A stretch of DNA of 58,358 bases from an uncultured Clostridium sp. (lineage in GTDB: Bacteria; Bacillota; Clostridia; Lachnospirales; Lachnospiraceae), in assembly GCA_947644195.1 (NCBI GenBank), contig CANRZB010000016.1:1-58358 (forward strand), given 5' to 3'. Both the position numbers and the translations under genes were made by a program. The notes under the pieces were generated by a model. That model was not told the DNA's origin and made no database searches. It worked only from the letters and a program-made list of their open reading frames with translations. Every line of letters begins with the position of its first letter. Position 1 is the first letter of the stretch. This document shows, piece after piece, positions 7,952-16,221 of this stretch.

Positions 7952-8725
7952 CTATAGATTCCCTATCCCAAAAATCCCCATGGAATCACCCAGCCGCTCT
8001 TTCATTTTCCGCAAAGCCTTGGTGTGAAGCTGTGAAATACGGGATTCCGATACCTCCAAAATTCTGCTAATCTCTTTTAATGTCAATTCCTCAAAATAAT
8101 AAAATGCAATGACTTTCTGTTCCTTTTCCGTCAATGTATCAATGGCTTCTGCCAAAAGGCGTTTTAATTCCTGACGCTCCACCACCTGTTCCGGCTGCTC
8201 AAATTTCTGCTGGTTCCCGGCTTCCACTCTGACTTCACTGCCCATCTCCAGGTATTCATCCAGAGAAACCAGACTGGATAGATTGATCTGCCCAATCAAC
8301 TCTTCCAGTTCCTCTTCCGAAATCTCTAATTCTACCGCCAATTCTTCATTGGTGGCTGTCCTCCCCAGCCGGCTTTCCAAATCCTGCATCGCCGTTTCCA
8401 GCTTCTTCTGCTTCTGTCGGATCGTCCGAGGAATCCAATCCATTTTCCGAATCTGATCCAGGATAGCGCCTCGTATTCTCAGGCTGGCATAAGTCTCAAA
8501 CTTAACCCCCTTGGTCAATTCAAACTTATCAATCGCATCAATTAGCCCAAAGATGCCATATCCCACCAGGTCGTCATACTCTACCGTATACCCCAGATAC
8601 ATTCCCATACGGCCGGCCACAATTTTGACCAGTCCGACATATTCCACAATTAATTTTTCCCGAATTTTTCCACTCCTGGTCTTGATATATTCTTCCCAGA
8701 GTGCTATTTTCTCCCTATCATCCAT
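7952..8725 (-). CDS. fliA: RNA polymerase sigma factor FliA/SigD (sigma-28)
   Basis: This 257-residue sigma-70 family factor directs transcription of late flagellar genes such as flagellin. Region 2 includes EYDDLVGYGIFGLIDAIDKF and KFETYASLRIRGAILDQIR, with the DWIPR motif typical of sigma-28 just after it. Region 3 is about residues 105-150, and region 4 (about 195-250) holds the helix-turn-helix LTLKEISRILEVSESRISQL. Length and domain order match the B. subtilis SigD type. It is near the end of the fla/che operon, as in B. subtilis, so its level is expected to depend on transcription travelling about 30 kb from the promoter. FlgM, its anti-sigma factor, is not in the window. Confidence 0.95.
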   Translation of the reverse strand: MDDREKIALWEEYIKTRSGKIREKLIVEYVGLVKIVAGRMGMYLGYTVEYDDLVGYGIFGLIDAIDKFELTKGVKFETYASLRIRGAILDQIRKMDWIPRTIRQKQKKLETAMQDLESRLGRTATNEELAVELEISEEELEELIGQINLSSLVSLDEYLEMGSEVRVEAGNQQKFEQPEQVVERQELKRLLAEAIDTLTEKEQKVIAFYYFEELTLKEISRILEVSESRISQLHTKALRKMKERLGDSMGIFGIGNL

Positions 8726-8765
8726 CGAGTAACAACATCCCTTCTATTATTTATGCCTATTCTGT

Positions 8766-9068
8766 TTAAGCCTGCTCACTTGGCGCAGAAACTTCATTGT
8801 CATTGTCCAGTTGTTGCTCCATTTCCAATTGCCTTCTCCGTGTAGCTTCCTCCAATTCCTGGTTCCTCTGCTGCTGAATAAAATGATTACTCTTTTCCAC
8901 CCGTAAAATAATATATTGCGCTAAAATCCCCACAATGTAAAAGATGACCAGTGTCGCCAATAAAACTTCCAGACTATAAGTCACGCTGGTATCCCTTATA
9001 ATCAATATAATACTGACAACAGCTCCTGCCAATAATGTAATCACCTTAGGAATATACTCTGACTTCAT
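8766..9068 (-). CDS. Small two-helix membrane protein between cheD and fliA
   Basis: I do not recognise this 100-residue protein. It has two predicted membrane helices, about residues 8-24 (VITLLAGAVVSIILII) and 30-56 (YSLEVLLATLVIFYIVGILAQYI). A cytoplasmic tail follows, rich in Gln, Glu and Arg and probably coiled coil (QQQRNQELEEATRRRQ), ending in an acidic segment. It is fitted between cheD and fliA with gaps of about 40 bases on each side, so it is part of the operon. Position and topology suggest a membrane accessory factor for chemotaxis or flagella, which is inference only. Confidence 0.75.
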   Translation of the reverse strand: MKSEYIPKVITLLAGAVVSIILIIRDTSVTYSLEVLLATLVIFYIVGILAQYIILRVEKSNHFIQQQRNQELEEATRRRQLEMEQQLDNDNEVSAPSEQA

Positions 9069-9105
9069 TTCATACCTCCATATTGTTGGACGGTTCCCAT
9101 TTTCA

Positions 9106-9600
9106 TCAGATCGTCCGCATCTCCCTGCCTACCGCTTTGATAACATAGGCACCCGTTTCCGGATAAAACTCTACCGTTCTTCCATAATTCAAACCGGTAT
9201 CTTCTGCCAGGATCGGAATCCTCATCCGCGCAAGCTGCGCTTTCACTGCTTCCACATTCCGGTCTCCTACCCGCAGCATTTCATTGTTTGACTTAAAGGC
9301 AAACATCTGCGCTCCACCCGCAATTTTTGCTGTCAGCAATGCAGTATTGGCTCCCTCTCGCCGCATCATTTCCACCAGCATCACAATTCCGGTATCCGCA
9401 AACTTTGCCCGATTCTGATTCTGTGTCACTTTGGTGCTGTCTGGCAGCATCACATGCACTAATCCACCTATTTTCGTCGTCTTATCATACAAAGCCACCC
9501 CTACACAGGATCCCAAGCCCAATGTAGTAATGGCATCTGGGGCATGGCAGATATTCAAATCCGCCATACCCACCTTAACCATATTCCCCATTACTTTCAC
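9106..9600 (-). CDS. cheD: Chemoreceptor glutamine deamidase CheD
   Basis: The 164-residue CheD deamidates specific Gln residues on methyl-accepting chemotaxis proteins and, with CheC and phosphorylated CheY, forms the third adaptation system known from B. subtilis. The active-site Cys is in TLGLGSCVGVALYD (about residue 33) and the His in GGLVHVMLPDS (about residue 49), and the later part includes KIAGGAQMF. The GTG start overlaps the cheC stop in GGGTGAAAG, so translation is coupled. An alternative ATG lies three codons downstream. Confidence 0.93.
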   Translation of the reverse strand: MKVMGNMVKVGMADLNICHAPDAITTLGLGSCVGVALYDKTTKIGGLVHVMLPDSTKVTQNQNRAKFADTGIVMLVEMMRREGANTALLTAKIAGGAQMFAFKSNNEMLRVGDRNVEAVKAQLARMRIPILAEDTGLNYGRTVEFYPETGAYVIKAVGREMRTI

Positions 9601-10217
9601 CCGATTCCTAAAGCTTTTAATATCGCTTGATATGACTCCATCGTTGGAATCATAATAAAATAACCACTAATGTCTATGTCCATATCACGAAATCTGGACT
9701 CAATCAGTAATGCCTTATCTCCAAGCTTTCCAAACTCTATCGCCGGTACACTTAATATAGCTCCCGCCATATCTATCGCAATATATGGTATTGATGTCTT
9801 AATATTCAGTTCTGTCATTTTCGAGATAGAATTCAGATATGCTCCCGTAATGATATTACCGATTTCCATTAACGCTGACTGCTCAATCTCAGAGAAAATC
9901 TCTGGAGCTTCCGCCGGCGGTTGCTGACCCATTAACTGACTGACCAGATGATGGGCAGATTCGTTCTCTAACATAAACAACATATATCCCTCAATATCCG
10001 CCTCCAGGGACACCATGATGCCAGCTACCAACGCTTCTGGTCCGCCTAATATTTCAGACAATTCACTGAAAGTCAGCATTTTTACTTTTGGAACGTGCAT
10101 ATCAATTTTATTACTAATCATCTGCGATAATGCTGTCACTGCATTTCCCGCCCCAATATTGGCAATCTCTGTCAGGACATCTAAGTCCATTCCATCCATG
10201 TTTTCCTGATCCTGCAT
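9597..10217 (-). CDS. cheC: CheY-P phosphatase CheC
   Basis: This 206-residue protein dephosphorylates CheY-P and binds CheD. Both signature sites D/S-x3-E-x2-N are intact: DVLTEIAN near the N terminus and SALMEIGN near the middle, which predicts an active enzyme. The start is placed at the ATG at 10217 because GAGAGGTG precedes it by six bases, in preference to the GTG at 10226. It overlaps cheD by four bases. A second CheC-type phosphatase is present within FliY. Confidence 0.93.
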   Translation of the reverse strand: MQDQENMDGMDLDVLTEIANIGAGNAVTALSQMISNKIDMHVPKVKMLTFSELSEILGGPEALVAGIMVSLEADIEGYMLFMLENESAHHLVSQLMGQQPPAEAPEIFSEIEQSALMEIGNIITGAYLNSISKMTELNIKTSIPYIAIDMAGAILSVPAIEFGKLGDKALLIESRFRDMDIDISGYFIMIPTMESYQAILKALGIG

Positions 10218-10252
10218 GAGCACCACCTCTCATTGATTTTGGCTGTTTTTGA

Positions 10253-10732
10253 TTACACCATGTCTTTTTCAACAATGACAGAAGCAATATTTAACAGCGA
10301 AATGAGACTGTCTCCATTCTTTCCAATACCGCTCAAATACTGTGCTCTTTCATCCTGAAAATCGGACGTCGTATTTTTTTCGATCGCATCTTCTGTCAAA
10401 TCAACCACTTCTCTGACCTCATCCACGATCAAACCAATGGCTGACTGCGGTTCCAACTTAATAATAATAATACGGGTAGCCCCTGTGTACTCATCCGGCT
10501 CTAAGCCAAATTTCAACCGCAGACTCATGACCGGAATGATTTCTCCCCGTAGATTGATCACCCCCTTAAAAAATGGTTGTGCCTTAGGGATCCGTGTAAT
10601 CCTCTGTTTACGGACAATGTTATCAACATACTGGATGTCAATGCCATATTGCTCAGAACCCAGTTTAATGACAATATACTGCTTTGATTCACTGACTACT
10701 TCCACATTACGCATTTCTGTCATATCTTCCAT
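10253..10732 (-). CDS. cheW: Chemotaxis coupling protein CheW
   Basis: The 159-residue single-domain CheW links chemoreceptors to CheA in the membrane-associated arrays. It is a complete CheW fold: FKLGSEQYGIDIQYV-like opening (here VIKLGSEQYGIDIQYVDNI), PFFKGVINLRGEIIPVMSLR in the middle and SAIGLIVDEVREVVDL near the end. It starts 12 bases after the cheA stop codon, so translation of the two is likely coupled, which helps balance CheA:CheW ratios. An acidic 12-residue extension precedes the domain. Confidence 0.95.
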   Translation of the reverse strand: MEDMTEMRNVEVVSESKQYIVIKLGSEQYGIDIQYVDNIVRKQRITRIPKAQPFFKGVINLRGEIIPVMSLRLKFGLEPDEYTGATRIIIIKLEPQSAIGLIVDEVREVVDLTEDAIEKNTTSDFQDERAQYLSGIGKNGDSLISLLNIASVIVEKDMV

Positions 10733-10744
10733 TCCAAGACCCCC

Positions 10745-12862
10745 CTACACTAATGTATTTACTTCCAGGATCAGTGCGATCTCGCCATCTCCCAGAATCG
10801 TAGCGCCGCCAATCATCTTACTGCAATTAATGTAATTGCCAATTGACTTGATTACGATTTCCTGCTGTCCAATCAAATTGTCTACGACCAGACCTGCCTG
10901 CTTATCGCCTTTCTTCACAATAACGACCGTCAGGCTTTCCGGCTCTTCCTCGTTCACTTCCACATCCAGCAATTGATCCAAACGGATTAATGGAATGACA
11001 CTACCCCGCAGACTGATTACTTCCTTCGTCTGTACATGTTTGACGTCCTCTAACGGAACATCCTCGATCGTCTGGATATTCCCTAACGGAATCGCATATT
11101 TCTCTGTTCCCAGCTCTACCATCAATGCCTGAATGATCGCCAGGGTCAGTGGAAGACGGATAATGAAACTGCTTCCCTCTCCCAGTACAGATTTACATTC
11201 AATATTACCGCCCAAGCCTTCAATCTTGGTCTTAACCACATCCAGGCCAACACCTCGGCCGGAGATATCCGTAATAGACTCTGCCGTAGAAAAACTTGGC
11301 TTAAACAACAGATCAATGATCTCCTTATCGGACATGGCCTCTGCCTGTTCCGGCGTGATCGTTCCACGTTCTATTGCCTTATTTTTCACTTTCTCTACAT
11401 TGATCCCTGCACCGTCATCACGAACCTCAATGTTGACGTTATTTCCATCCTGGTACGCATCCAGATAGATATTCCCCGCTTCCGGTTTTCCTATAGCAAG
11501 ACGTTCCTCGTTGGATTCCAGCCCATGATCTGCCGCATTTCGCAACAAATGCTGTAACGGATCTCCGATCTCATCAATTACGGTGCGGTCTAACTCGGTC
11601 TCCTCACCGGTCATATGTAATTCCATTTTCTTGTCCAATTTCTTGTTCAGATCCCGGATCATGCGAGGGAATCTGCTAACCACGCTTTCAATCGGCACCA
11701 TTCGAACCTTCATCACAGATTCGTGAAGATTGGTCGTCACACTCTCCAAATATTCTATCTGCTCATTAAAAGCGGAATCCATCATCTGGCCCTCAAGCGC
11801 ACTGGTTGAAACCAGACCATTTTTCGCTATAATCAACTCACTGACCAGATTCATAAGCACATCGAGCTTTTCAATATCCACACGCACGGTACGTCCTACC
11901 GCCGGTTTCGCTTTCTGTGCCGTCTGTTTCTTCGCTGGCTGTTTCTCTGCCATCACAGCCGCCGGTCCTGCGGAACCCTTAGTATCTAAAGCCTCCTCCG
12001 ACACATCCTCTTTCTTTTCGTCTGGCGCAGAAACTTCAACCGCTCCTGAAGTAGACGTCGTATCTGATTCGTCAATCTTCATCTCGAAGACGCCTACAAT
12101 CGCTTCCTTAACCTCGGAAACATTTTCAATGGCATGTTTTACCGTTTCCATGGATTCCTTGGTAAAATAAACCAGACTAAAATCCAATTCAAACTTTTCA
12201 TCCTCAATATCCTGTACATTAGGTTCCGCCTTGATAACTTCACCCATTTCTTCCAATGCCTTAAATACCAGAAAAGCCCTGGCCGCTTTCAGAATACAAC
12301 TGTCCTGTAAAATAACCGTGATGCCATATATATTCTGCTCCTGCTCTTTCGCCTTGTCGAACGTTTTCTGTTCATACTCCGTGATACGGATGCTCTCATA
12401 CTTGGCAACACCTTCCTCCTGCCCGACACTCGCCGTATCCGTCTGTGCTTCCGGAGTCTCCGTTTTTGTTCCGACACCGGACTTGTTGGCAATAGAGTTC
12501 AAGGTATTTATGATCTCCTCATTTTCCTCTGTCCCCTCGTCCGTGGATTCCAGAATATTGTTGAGATAAGCTTCCAGCGCATCCAGTCCTCGGAATAACA
12601 CATCCACCAATTCCGGCTGCACTTTCATATTGCCGCTACGGATCTCTTGGAATACATTCTCCATATCATGCGTCAGACGCTGCATCCTCTTATATCCCAT
12701 AGTTCCGGCCATCCCTTTCAGGGAATGGGCAGCGCGGAAAATCTCATTGATACAATCCATATTTTCCGGCTCAGTCTCCAGAATCATTAACTGATCGCTG
12801 AGCGTCTGCAAGTGTTCTTTCGTTTCATCGATAAATATTTCCAAATATTGACTTACGTCCAT
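10745..12862 (-). CDS. cheA: Chemotaxis histidine kinase CheA
   Basis: The 705-residue CheA phosphorylates CheY and CheB in response to receptor state. Domains in order are an HPt domain with the phospho-accepting His46 in RAAHSLKGMAG, a CheY-binding P2 region (about 165-265), an Ala/Lys/Pro-rich linker, and the dimerisation domain (about 325-390). Then come the ATPase domain, with LLRNAADHGLE (N box) and VRDDGAGIN and DISGRGVGLDVV (G boxes), and a C-terminal CheW-like domain. The start MDVSQYLEIF at 12862 is chosen because GGGGGTG, made by the end of cheB, precedes it at good spacing. The cheB TAA is followed by only one base before this ATG. Confidence 0.96.
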   Translation of the reverse strand: MDVSQYLEIFIDETKEHLQTLSDQLMILETEPENMDCINEIFRAAHSLKGMAGTMGYKRMQRLTHDMENVFQEIRSGNMKVQPELVDVLFRGLDALEAYLNNILESTDEGTEENEEIINTLNSIANKSGVGTKTETPEAQTDTASVGQEEGVAKYESIRITEYEQKTFDKAKEQEQNIYGITVILQDSCILKAARAFLVFKALEEMGEVIKAEPNVQDIEDEKFELDFSLVYFTKESMETVKHAIENVSEVKEAIVGVFEMKIDESDTTSTSGAVEVSAPDEKKEDVSEEALDTKGSAGPAAVMAEKQPAKKQTAQKAKPAVGRTVRVDIEKLDVLMNLVSELIIAKNGLVSTSALEGQMMDSAFNEQIEYLESVTTNLHESVMKVRMVPIESVVSRFPRMIRDLNKKLDKKMELHMTGEETELDRTVIDEIGDPLQHLLRNAADHGLESNEERLAIGKPEAGNIYLDAYQDGNNVNIEVRDDGAGINVEKVKNKAIERGTITPEQAEAMSDKEIIDLLFKPSFSTAESITDISGRGVGLDVVKTKIEGLGGNIECKSVLGEGSSFIIRLPLTLAIIQALMVELGTEKYAIPLGNIQTIEDVPLEDVKHVQTKEVISLRGSVIPLIRLDQLLDVEVNEEEPESLTVVIVKKGDKQAGLVVDNLIGQQEIVIKSIGNYINCSKMIGGATILGDGEIALILEVNTLV

Positions 12863-12863
12863 G

Positions 12864-14021
12864 TTATCGCACCCCCACATGCTTCGTAATTGCCGCAGCA
12901 ACGGAATCTAACGGTACCACCTCATCGACTGCCTCTGCCTGTGTGATCATTTTCGGCATACCATATACGGTACAAGTCTCCTCGTCCTGCGCAATTACAT
13001 ATATTTTGTTGGTTTTTTCCAGCTGCAGGATTCCCTGCGTTCCATCCGCACCCATACCCGTCAGTACTACACAAACAACTTCATCAAAAGAGCTTTTCAC
13101 CAAAGACTCATACATAATATCCGCACAAGGTTTCAAAGAATTTCTGGCTGCCTCAACGGTGACAGACAGCGTATGCATCCGCTTGTTCTTCTCCATCAAC
13201 CGCAGCTGTGAACCACCTTTTGCAATATACACAGTCCCTTTTTGTATCACTTCTCCATGCTCCGCTTCCTTTACCCGGATTTCACTTAACTCATCAAGTC
13301 GATTTGCCAGAGAAGCCGTAAAACCTTCCGGCATATGCTGCACCACTACCACGGCAGCATCCAGTCTTTTCGGCAAAAGCGGAATCACTGTCTGCAACGC
13401 CTTGGGGCCACCTGTCGAACAGGCTAAGGCAACCACTTTGCTCGCCCCATTTCCCAGAGGTTCCCTGGTATGTTTGGAACGATCTCCCTTCGTATTCCCC
13501 GGCAAGATTCGTTCTGACAGGGAAAATACCTGTTTCGCTCTCTGTACCTGGGTCTGTTTTGCAGGTTTCCGCTCCGGCTCATTGCACACCGGTTCCTCCT
13601 GGTCCAAAATACCCGCGGTAGATAATCCAGTAGCCGCTAACAACATCCAGACCAAAATCCGGCTGAAGGTAGGTCCTTTGGCAACCGCCAGACTGGTTGG
13701 TTTGGTTACAAAATCAAAAGCCCCCAATTCCAGAGCCTCAATTGTCTCCTTACCACCTTCTCTGGCAAGCGTGCTTACCACCAATACCCTGGTATGGTCA
13801 TTTCTGCGTTTCATCTCCCGCAAAAATTCCATCCCATTCATCTTCGGCATATTAATATCTAATACAATGGCATCCACTGCATTGCCCGCATCCAAAATTT
13901 CTAATGCTTCCAGACCATTCGAAGCAAACCATTCTGCATGAAGCTGCTCTTCTGAATTAATTATATCAGAGATAACCCTTCTCATAAGTGCAGAATCATC
14001 AACTACTAAAATATTTTTCAT
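12864..14021 (-). CDS. cheB: Chemoreceptor methylesterase/response regulator CheB
   Basis: The 385-residue CheB removes methyl groups from receptors (and can deamidate Gln) when phosphorylated by CheA. The receiver domain occupies residues 1-120, with acidic residues D8 and D9 and the phospho-Asp D55 in AIVLDINMPK. A variable linker follows. The C-terminal esterase domain has the catalytic triad segments ACSTGGPKAL (Ser), VVQHMPEGF (His) and TGMGADGTQG (Asp). It is the only receiver-domain protein in the window. Its partner methyltransferase CheR is not here. Confidence 0.95.
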   Translation of the reverse strand: MKNILVVDDSALMRRVISDIINSEEQLHAEWFASNGLEALEILDAGNAVDAIVLDINMPKMNGMEFLREMKRRNDHTRVLVVSTLAREGGKETIEALELGAFDFVTKPTSLAVAKGPTFSRILVWMLLAATGLSTAGILDQEEPVCNEPERKPAKQTQVQRAKQVFSLSERILPGNTKGDRSKHTREPLGNGASKVVALACSTGGPKALQTVIPLLPKRLDAAVVVVQHMPEGFTASLANRLDELSEIRVKEAEHGEVIQKGTVYIAKGGSQLRLMEKNKRMHTLSVTVEAARNSLKPCADIMYESLVKSSFDEVVCVVLTGMGADGTQGILQLEKTNKIYVIAQDEETCTVYGMPKMITQAEAVDEVVPLDSVAAAITKHVGVR

Positions 14022-14077
14022 AGGAACCCCCCATACCGCTTTCGGCGGTCCAAATAGTGATGAAATACCTTGTTCTA

Positions 14078-14956
14078 TTACCGGCTGCCACGGAACATTC
14101 TGGCTAACAACCCCGATAATCCCTTGGAATAGCGAACGGGCTTACTTCCGGCACCATTGACCAGAACCGTTGCCAATTCCATCATCGCCCTGGAAGCCGG
14201 TGCATCCGGCGATGCAATTGATACCGGCTGCTGTTTTCTCACAGCGCTCTGCAATTTGAGATCCTCCGGTATCGCTCCCATATACTCCATATCCATCTGT
14301 AAAAATTTACGGGAAACCGTATTTAATTTATAAAAAAGCTCCTTGCTCTCTTCGTAGGTATGTACCCGGTTGGCAATCATTCGGATGCTCATCTGATCGG
14401 AATGAAAGGAAACCTGTCTGCGCATGGTTTTGAGCAGAGCATAGGCATCCGTAATGGAAGTTGGCTCCGGTGTCGCCACCAGCAATACCTCCGTACTGCA
14501 CATGACCAGGTCAATCACCGCATCCGAGATGCCGGCACCCGTATCAATCAGCACAATATCTGCGAGCTGATCCAGTTCATACATCATTGCCACCAGACTC
14601 TGAATCTGATCCTTATCCAGATTCGCCAACTCCATGATCCCGGAGCCACCAGAGATAAATCCTATCTCCTCCGGGCCCGGTGTCAGGATTTCCCGAACGC
14701 TTTTTCCATGAAACATCATATCTGCTAAATTATATTTTGGCCGAAGTCCCAACATGACTTCCACATTTGCCAGACCAAAATCAGCGTCCAGAATCACTAC
14801 CTTTTTCCCAAGGCGGCTTAGCTGAATCGCCAGATTCACAGAAACATTTGACTTCCCCACGCCGCCTTTTCCACTGGTAACCGTGATGACGCGGGCAAGA
14901 TGCTTTTTCATATTCTCTTGTTTAATGATATTTCTCAAACGTTCTGCCTGATCCAT
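14078..14956 (-). CDS. flhG: MinD-like ATPase FlhG (YlxH)
   Basis: This 292-residue ParA/MinD-family ATPase regulates the number and placement of flagella by activating FlhF GTPase. The N terminus MDQAERLR carries the DQAxxLR motif known to stimulate FlhF. The deviant Walker A loop is TSGKGGVGKSNVSVNLA (about residues 27-43), and DADFGLANVEVMLG and LIDTGAGIS follow. The C-terminal LARMFRG segment could be an amphipathic membrane-targeting helix. Its ATG overlaps the flhF TAA in TAATG, so the pair is translationally coupled. Confidence 0.94.
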   Translation of the reverse strand: MDQAERLRNIIKQENMKKHLARVITVTSGKGGVGKSNVSVNLAIQLSRLGKKVVILDADFGLANVEVMLGLRPKYNLADMMFHGKSVREILTPGPEEIGFISGGSGIMELANLDKDQIQSLVAMMYELDQLADIVLIDTGAGISDAVIDLVMCSTEVLLVATPEPTSITDAYALLKTMRRQVSFHSDQMSIRMIANRVHTYEESKELFYKLNTVSRKFLQMDMEYMGAIPEDLKLQSAVRKQQPVSIASPDAPASRAMMELATVLVNGAGSKPVRYSKGLSGLLARMFRGSR

Positions 14957-16221
14957 TAACCATTTCCTCCCAGAAGCTGCTTTGCCATTTTCTGTGCATC
15001 AATCTTGCCAATATCATCCGGTACATTCTGTCCCCAGGTTGCATATGCCAATGCAGCCCCAGTCAACATACGGATATTAAGAATGTTGCCAACAGTATCT
15101 GTCTCATCCAATTTCGTAAATACCAAATAGTACTCTGTGATAGCTTGATACGTCTGTGCGATCTTGACCAGATCCTTATACTTGGTGGTAGCGCTGAGAA
15201 CCAGATAGACCTCCTTACTCTCAGCGGGAACCTTATCCAACAGTTCCTTCATATCCTGAATCTGTTCCTGATTCTGATGGGAACGACCTGCCGTATCCAC
15301 CAAAACCAAATCATACTCTTTCAGCTGATCCATAACCTTGTCCATCTCTTCTGCGGTGTAGACCACTTCCAACGGAATCCCCAGAATATTGGCATAGGTC
15401 TTTAACTGATCCACGGCAGCGATCCGGTAGGTATCGGAAGTAATCAGCGCCACCTTGGTCTTTTTCGTCAATTTCAGCGTAGAAGCAATCTTGGCAATCG
15501 TTGTCGTCTTCCCCACACCGGTTGGCCCCACAAAGAAAATGTATTTGGTCTTCTTCGTACGGACATCAATCAGATGGGATTGCCCGAAGGATAATATAAT
15601 TTTCTGGTAAACACCTGCCAAAATATTATCTAACGTCCATTCTTTACTTTTGCCAGACTTGACAGAATCTAATATCTCGTCTACATAGGTCTCCTGTACT
15701 TCATTTTCAATTAATTTCTCCCGGATCAACTGGAAATACGATTGGGTTTTATCATTCTCCTTCGTATCCTCCGGTTCTTTCTTTCTCTTTTCATGGGTCT
15801 GCAATACCTGCTTTTCCAGAAGATCCTGCAGACTGTTTAATTTCTGCTCGATCGCTTCTGTCTCCGGTTCCAACCGGGCAGATTCTTCCTGCTCTGGAGT
15901 ATCCTCTACAATCTGGTCACTCTGGATCAGCTTCTCCCATTTTTCCTCCTGCTTAGCTGCTTTGGAATCCGGCGCCGTATACTCCTCCTGCTCCCGAATC
16001 GCCTCCTGCAGTTTGCTGAAATCCGGCGCATCCTCTTTCGCCTCTCCGGTCGTATCATCCACAGCCGCTGTGATCTCTACCGAGGGCTTCTTAAATAATT
16101 TAGAAATTCCCTTCGGCACCATTGTCTTAACATTCATAATGACGGCGCCATCGCCCAGTTCTGTCTTTGCCAGGCTAATCGCTTCTTCTTCCGTTGTCGC
16201 AATATATTTCTTGATAACCAC
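14956..16221 (-). CDS. flhF: Flagellar biosynthesis GTPase FlhF
   Basis: The 421-residue SRP-type GTPase helps set the site of new flagella at the membrane. The N-terminal B domain (about 1-130) contains an acidic, Gln-rich stretch. The N and G domains follow, with P-loop FVGPTGVGKTTTIAKIA, then LITSDTYRIAAVDQLKTYA, the G3 motif LVDTAGRSHQ and the G4 motif TKLDET. GTG at 16221 is the start, and it overlaps the TAG of flhA by one base. This tight flhA-flhF-flhG coupling matches the order in B. subtilis. Confidence 0.95.
   Translation of the reverse strand: MVIKKYIATTEEEAISLAKTELGDGAVIMNVKTMVPKGISKLFKKPSVEITAAVDDTTGEAKEDAPDFSKLQEAIREQEEYTAPDSKAAKQEEKWEKLIQSDQIVEDTPEQEESARLEPETEAIEQKLNSLQDLLEKQVLQTHEKRKKEPEDTKENDKTQSYFQLIREKLIENEVQETYVDEILDSVKSGKSKEWTLDNILAGVYQKIILSFGQSHLIDVRTKKTKYIFFVGPTGVGKTTTIAKIASTLKLTKKTKVALITSDTYRIAAVDQLKTYANILGIPLEVVYTAEEMDKVMDQLKEYDLVLVDTAGRSHQNQEQIQDMKELLDKVPAESKEVYLVLSATTKYKDLVKIAQTYQAITEYYLVFTKLDETDTVGNILNIRMLTGAALAYATWGQNVPDDIGKIDAQKMAKQLLGGNG

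Noticed and set aside
12943-13941. Long plus-strand frame of 332 residues antisense to cheB
   Set aside because: It is a shadow of the cheB reading frame, with no start signal, no promoter and no recognisable domain.
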